Part shown: piece after piece, positions 63,399 to 64,000 of the stretch
Numbering within the stretch: the stretch's first letter is position 1
Layout: each line of letters begins with the position of its first letter
From: Deltaproteobacteria bacterium
Lineage (GTDB): Bacteria > Desulfobacterota > Deferrisomatia > Deferrisomatales > JACRMM01
Assembly: GCA_016214985.1 (NCBI GenBank)
Contig: JACRMM010000018.1
Coordinates: 62,001 to 126,000 of the forward strand
Reading direction: 5' to 3'
Length of the DNA: 64,000 nt
Program-made: the position numbers and the translations under genes
Notes under the pieces: model-generated
Database searches by the model: none
Told to the model about the DNA's origin: nothing
The model's input: only the letters and a program-made list of their open reading frames with translations

Positions 63399-63815
63399 GG
63401 GCACGCCTCCGTTCGCGAACCGTCGAGGTCCACCTCAAGCCCCCCACCCATCCGGGAGGCGCGCCGGACTGTCCCCATCAGGGTTTGGCGGAAGGAACTG
63501 ACCAGCTAGGGGTGCCGCGGGACAACGGAGAAGAACTCCGCCAGGCAGCCCCCTCTGCCAACACGCTGGCCGAGCCAAGCGCCGAACGGAGCCTATCAGG
63601 TTTCGGAAGCCCCGCCAGCGAAGGCCCTCACGGGGGACGAAGGTTGCAGTTATCGAGGGGTGGGAGCCCCCCATTCTGAAGGAAGACTTTCGATCCAGAG
63701 TGTCGCAGCTCGGAAGGGGAAACGGAGGCAATCGGGAGAGCGAGGCCGCGGCTTTCCCACGGACGCCCTCTGCTCGTGCGCAGTTTTCGAGCCCCGGGGA
63801 ACGACTGGAGATTCC
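63399..63815. other. Intergenic stretch without recognisable features
   Basis: Short open frames here have no ribosome site, family motif or coding character. It presumably carries the GH15 promoter on the minus strand, but no convincing -35/-10 pair stands out. Confidence 0.5.
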
Positions 63816-63851
63816 GTTCCCAGGGCGAGGCAGTCGCCCCGCCCTGGGAAC
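63816..63851. repeat. 12-bp perfect inverted repeat at the 3' end of the partial gene
   Basis: GTTCCCAGGGCG (63816-63827) and CGCCCTGGGAAC (63840-63851) flank a 12-base loop, 16 bases after the stop of the minus-strand gene. It could end transcription, but no U-tract follows. Confidence 0.75.
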
Positions 63852-63866
63852 CTCTATCGCTTCTCT

Positions 63867-64000
63867 CTATGGTTGCGTCGACTGGTAGCTTTGGCCCCCA
63901 TCGACGCACGAGTCCTTTCGGTGGTGAGGTACGCAGACGGTCACCGCGCCCACACAGCTTTCCCCGAAGGCGTCCATGGCCCGGAAGCTCACCCGGTAGA
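63867..64000 (-). CDS. C-terminal end of a secreted protein (partial)
   Basis: The last 43 residues read YRVSFRAMDAFGESCVGAVT, then VCVPHHRKDSCVDGGQSYQS and TQP before TAG. This looks like the end of an extracellular beta-sandwich (Big/PKD-type) repeat followed by a short Cys-containing tail. Everything upstream lies outside the window. It may be exported by the type II system seen here, but that is only a guess. Confidence 0.6.
   Translation of the reverse strand, partial: YRVSFRAMDAFGESCVGAVTVCVPHHRKDSCVDGGQSYQSTQP

Overview
The window is GC-rich (about two thirds G+C by eye) and densely coded, with genes on both strands, ATGA/GTGA overlaps inside operons and frequent GTG starts. The gene content points to a Gram-negative bacterium of the former Deltaproteobacteria (Desulfobacterota/Desulfuromonadia-like, possibly Deferrisoma-like). 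The supporting genes are mreB-mreC, a complete gspC-K block, an alaC-hom-apgM-ybgC order, a K+-independent membrane pyrophosphatase and many multihaem cytochromes. This placement is an inference. No rRNA, tRNA, CRISPR array, phage or insertion sequence was seen.

Region by region: 1-1.4 kb holds the rod-shape genes mreB and the start of mreC. 2.1-11.7 kb is a type II secretion operon, gspC-D-E-F-G-H-I-J-K, ending in a small LSm/SH3-like protein. gspH is split by a -1 frameshift at an A9 tract, and gspL/gspM are absent. 11.6-18.8 kb carries single genes: PHP phosphoesterase, DinG-type Fe-S helicase, TlpA/ResA thioredoxin, CheR, a stand-alone NFACT-R domain, a pentahaem cytochrome, and a HEAT-repeat/receiver protein. 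19-23.2 kb is the alaC-hom-apgM-ybgC operon; here the ApgM-like enzyme may be the homoserine kinase. 24.1-30.5 kb is a TetR-regulated RND efflux operon in which pump and outer-membrane factor form one ORF. 30.5-32.9 kb holds a 41-residue membrane peptide, a cyclic-2,3-diphosphoglycerate-synthetase-like P-loop protein and carbamate kinase. 33-37.5 kb has a decayed DUF6599 gene, a Tat/Fe-S aldo-keto reductase and hppA. 37.7-45.7 kb has a metallo-beta-lactamase-fold protein, a triple-repeat 18-cysteine secreted protein, the aroG-thiE-thiL-thiM operon, a GTPase-less IF-2 tail protein, a flavin reductase and Hsp20.

45.8-58.5 kb (minus strand) is the energetic centrepiece: one operon joining Alternative Complex III (actB-C-D-F, pentahaem actA, displaced actE) to a cbb3-like oxygen reductase (ccoN, dihaem ccoO, a CcoS-like protein, a haem-less CcoP-N-like protein) and a CcoI-type copper ATPase. 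It would move electrons from quinol to O2 through one co-transcribed module.

58.6-60 kb holds an ArsS-type radical SAM gene and its usual peroxidase-like partner. The ArsS gene has an in-frame UGA where the family has its last C-terminal Cys, followed at the right distance by a SECIS-like hairpin, so it is very probably a selenoprotein missed by standard ORF calling. A glutaredoxin-thioredoxin reductase fusion, a GH15 glucoamylase-like enzyme and the 3' end of a secreted protein close the window.

The best candidates for something new are the Sec-ArsS, the ACIII-cbb3 hybrid operon, the A9 frameshift in gspH, the triple Cys-repeat protein, and the P-loop/carbamate kinase cassette.
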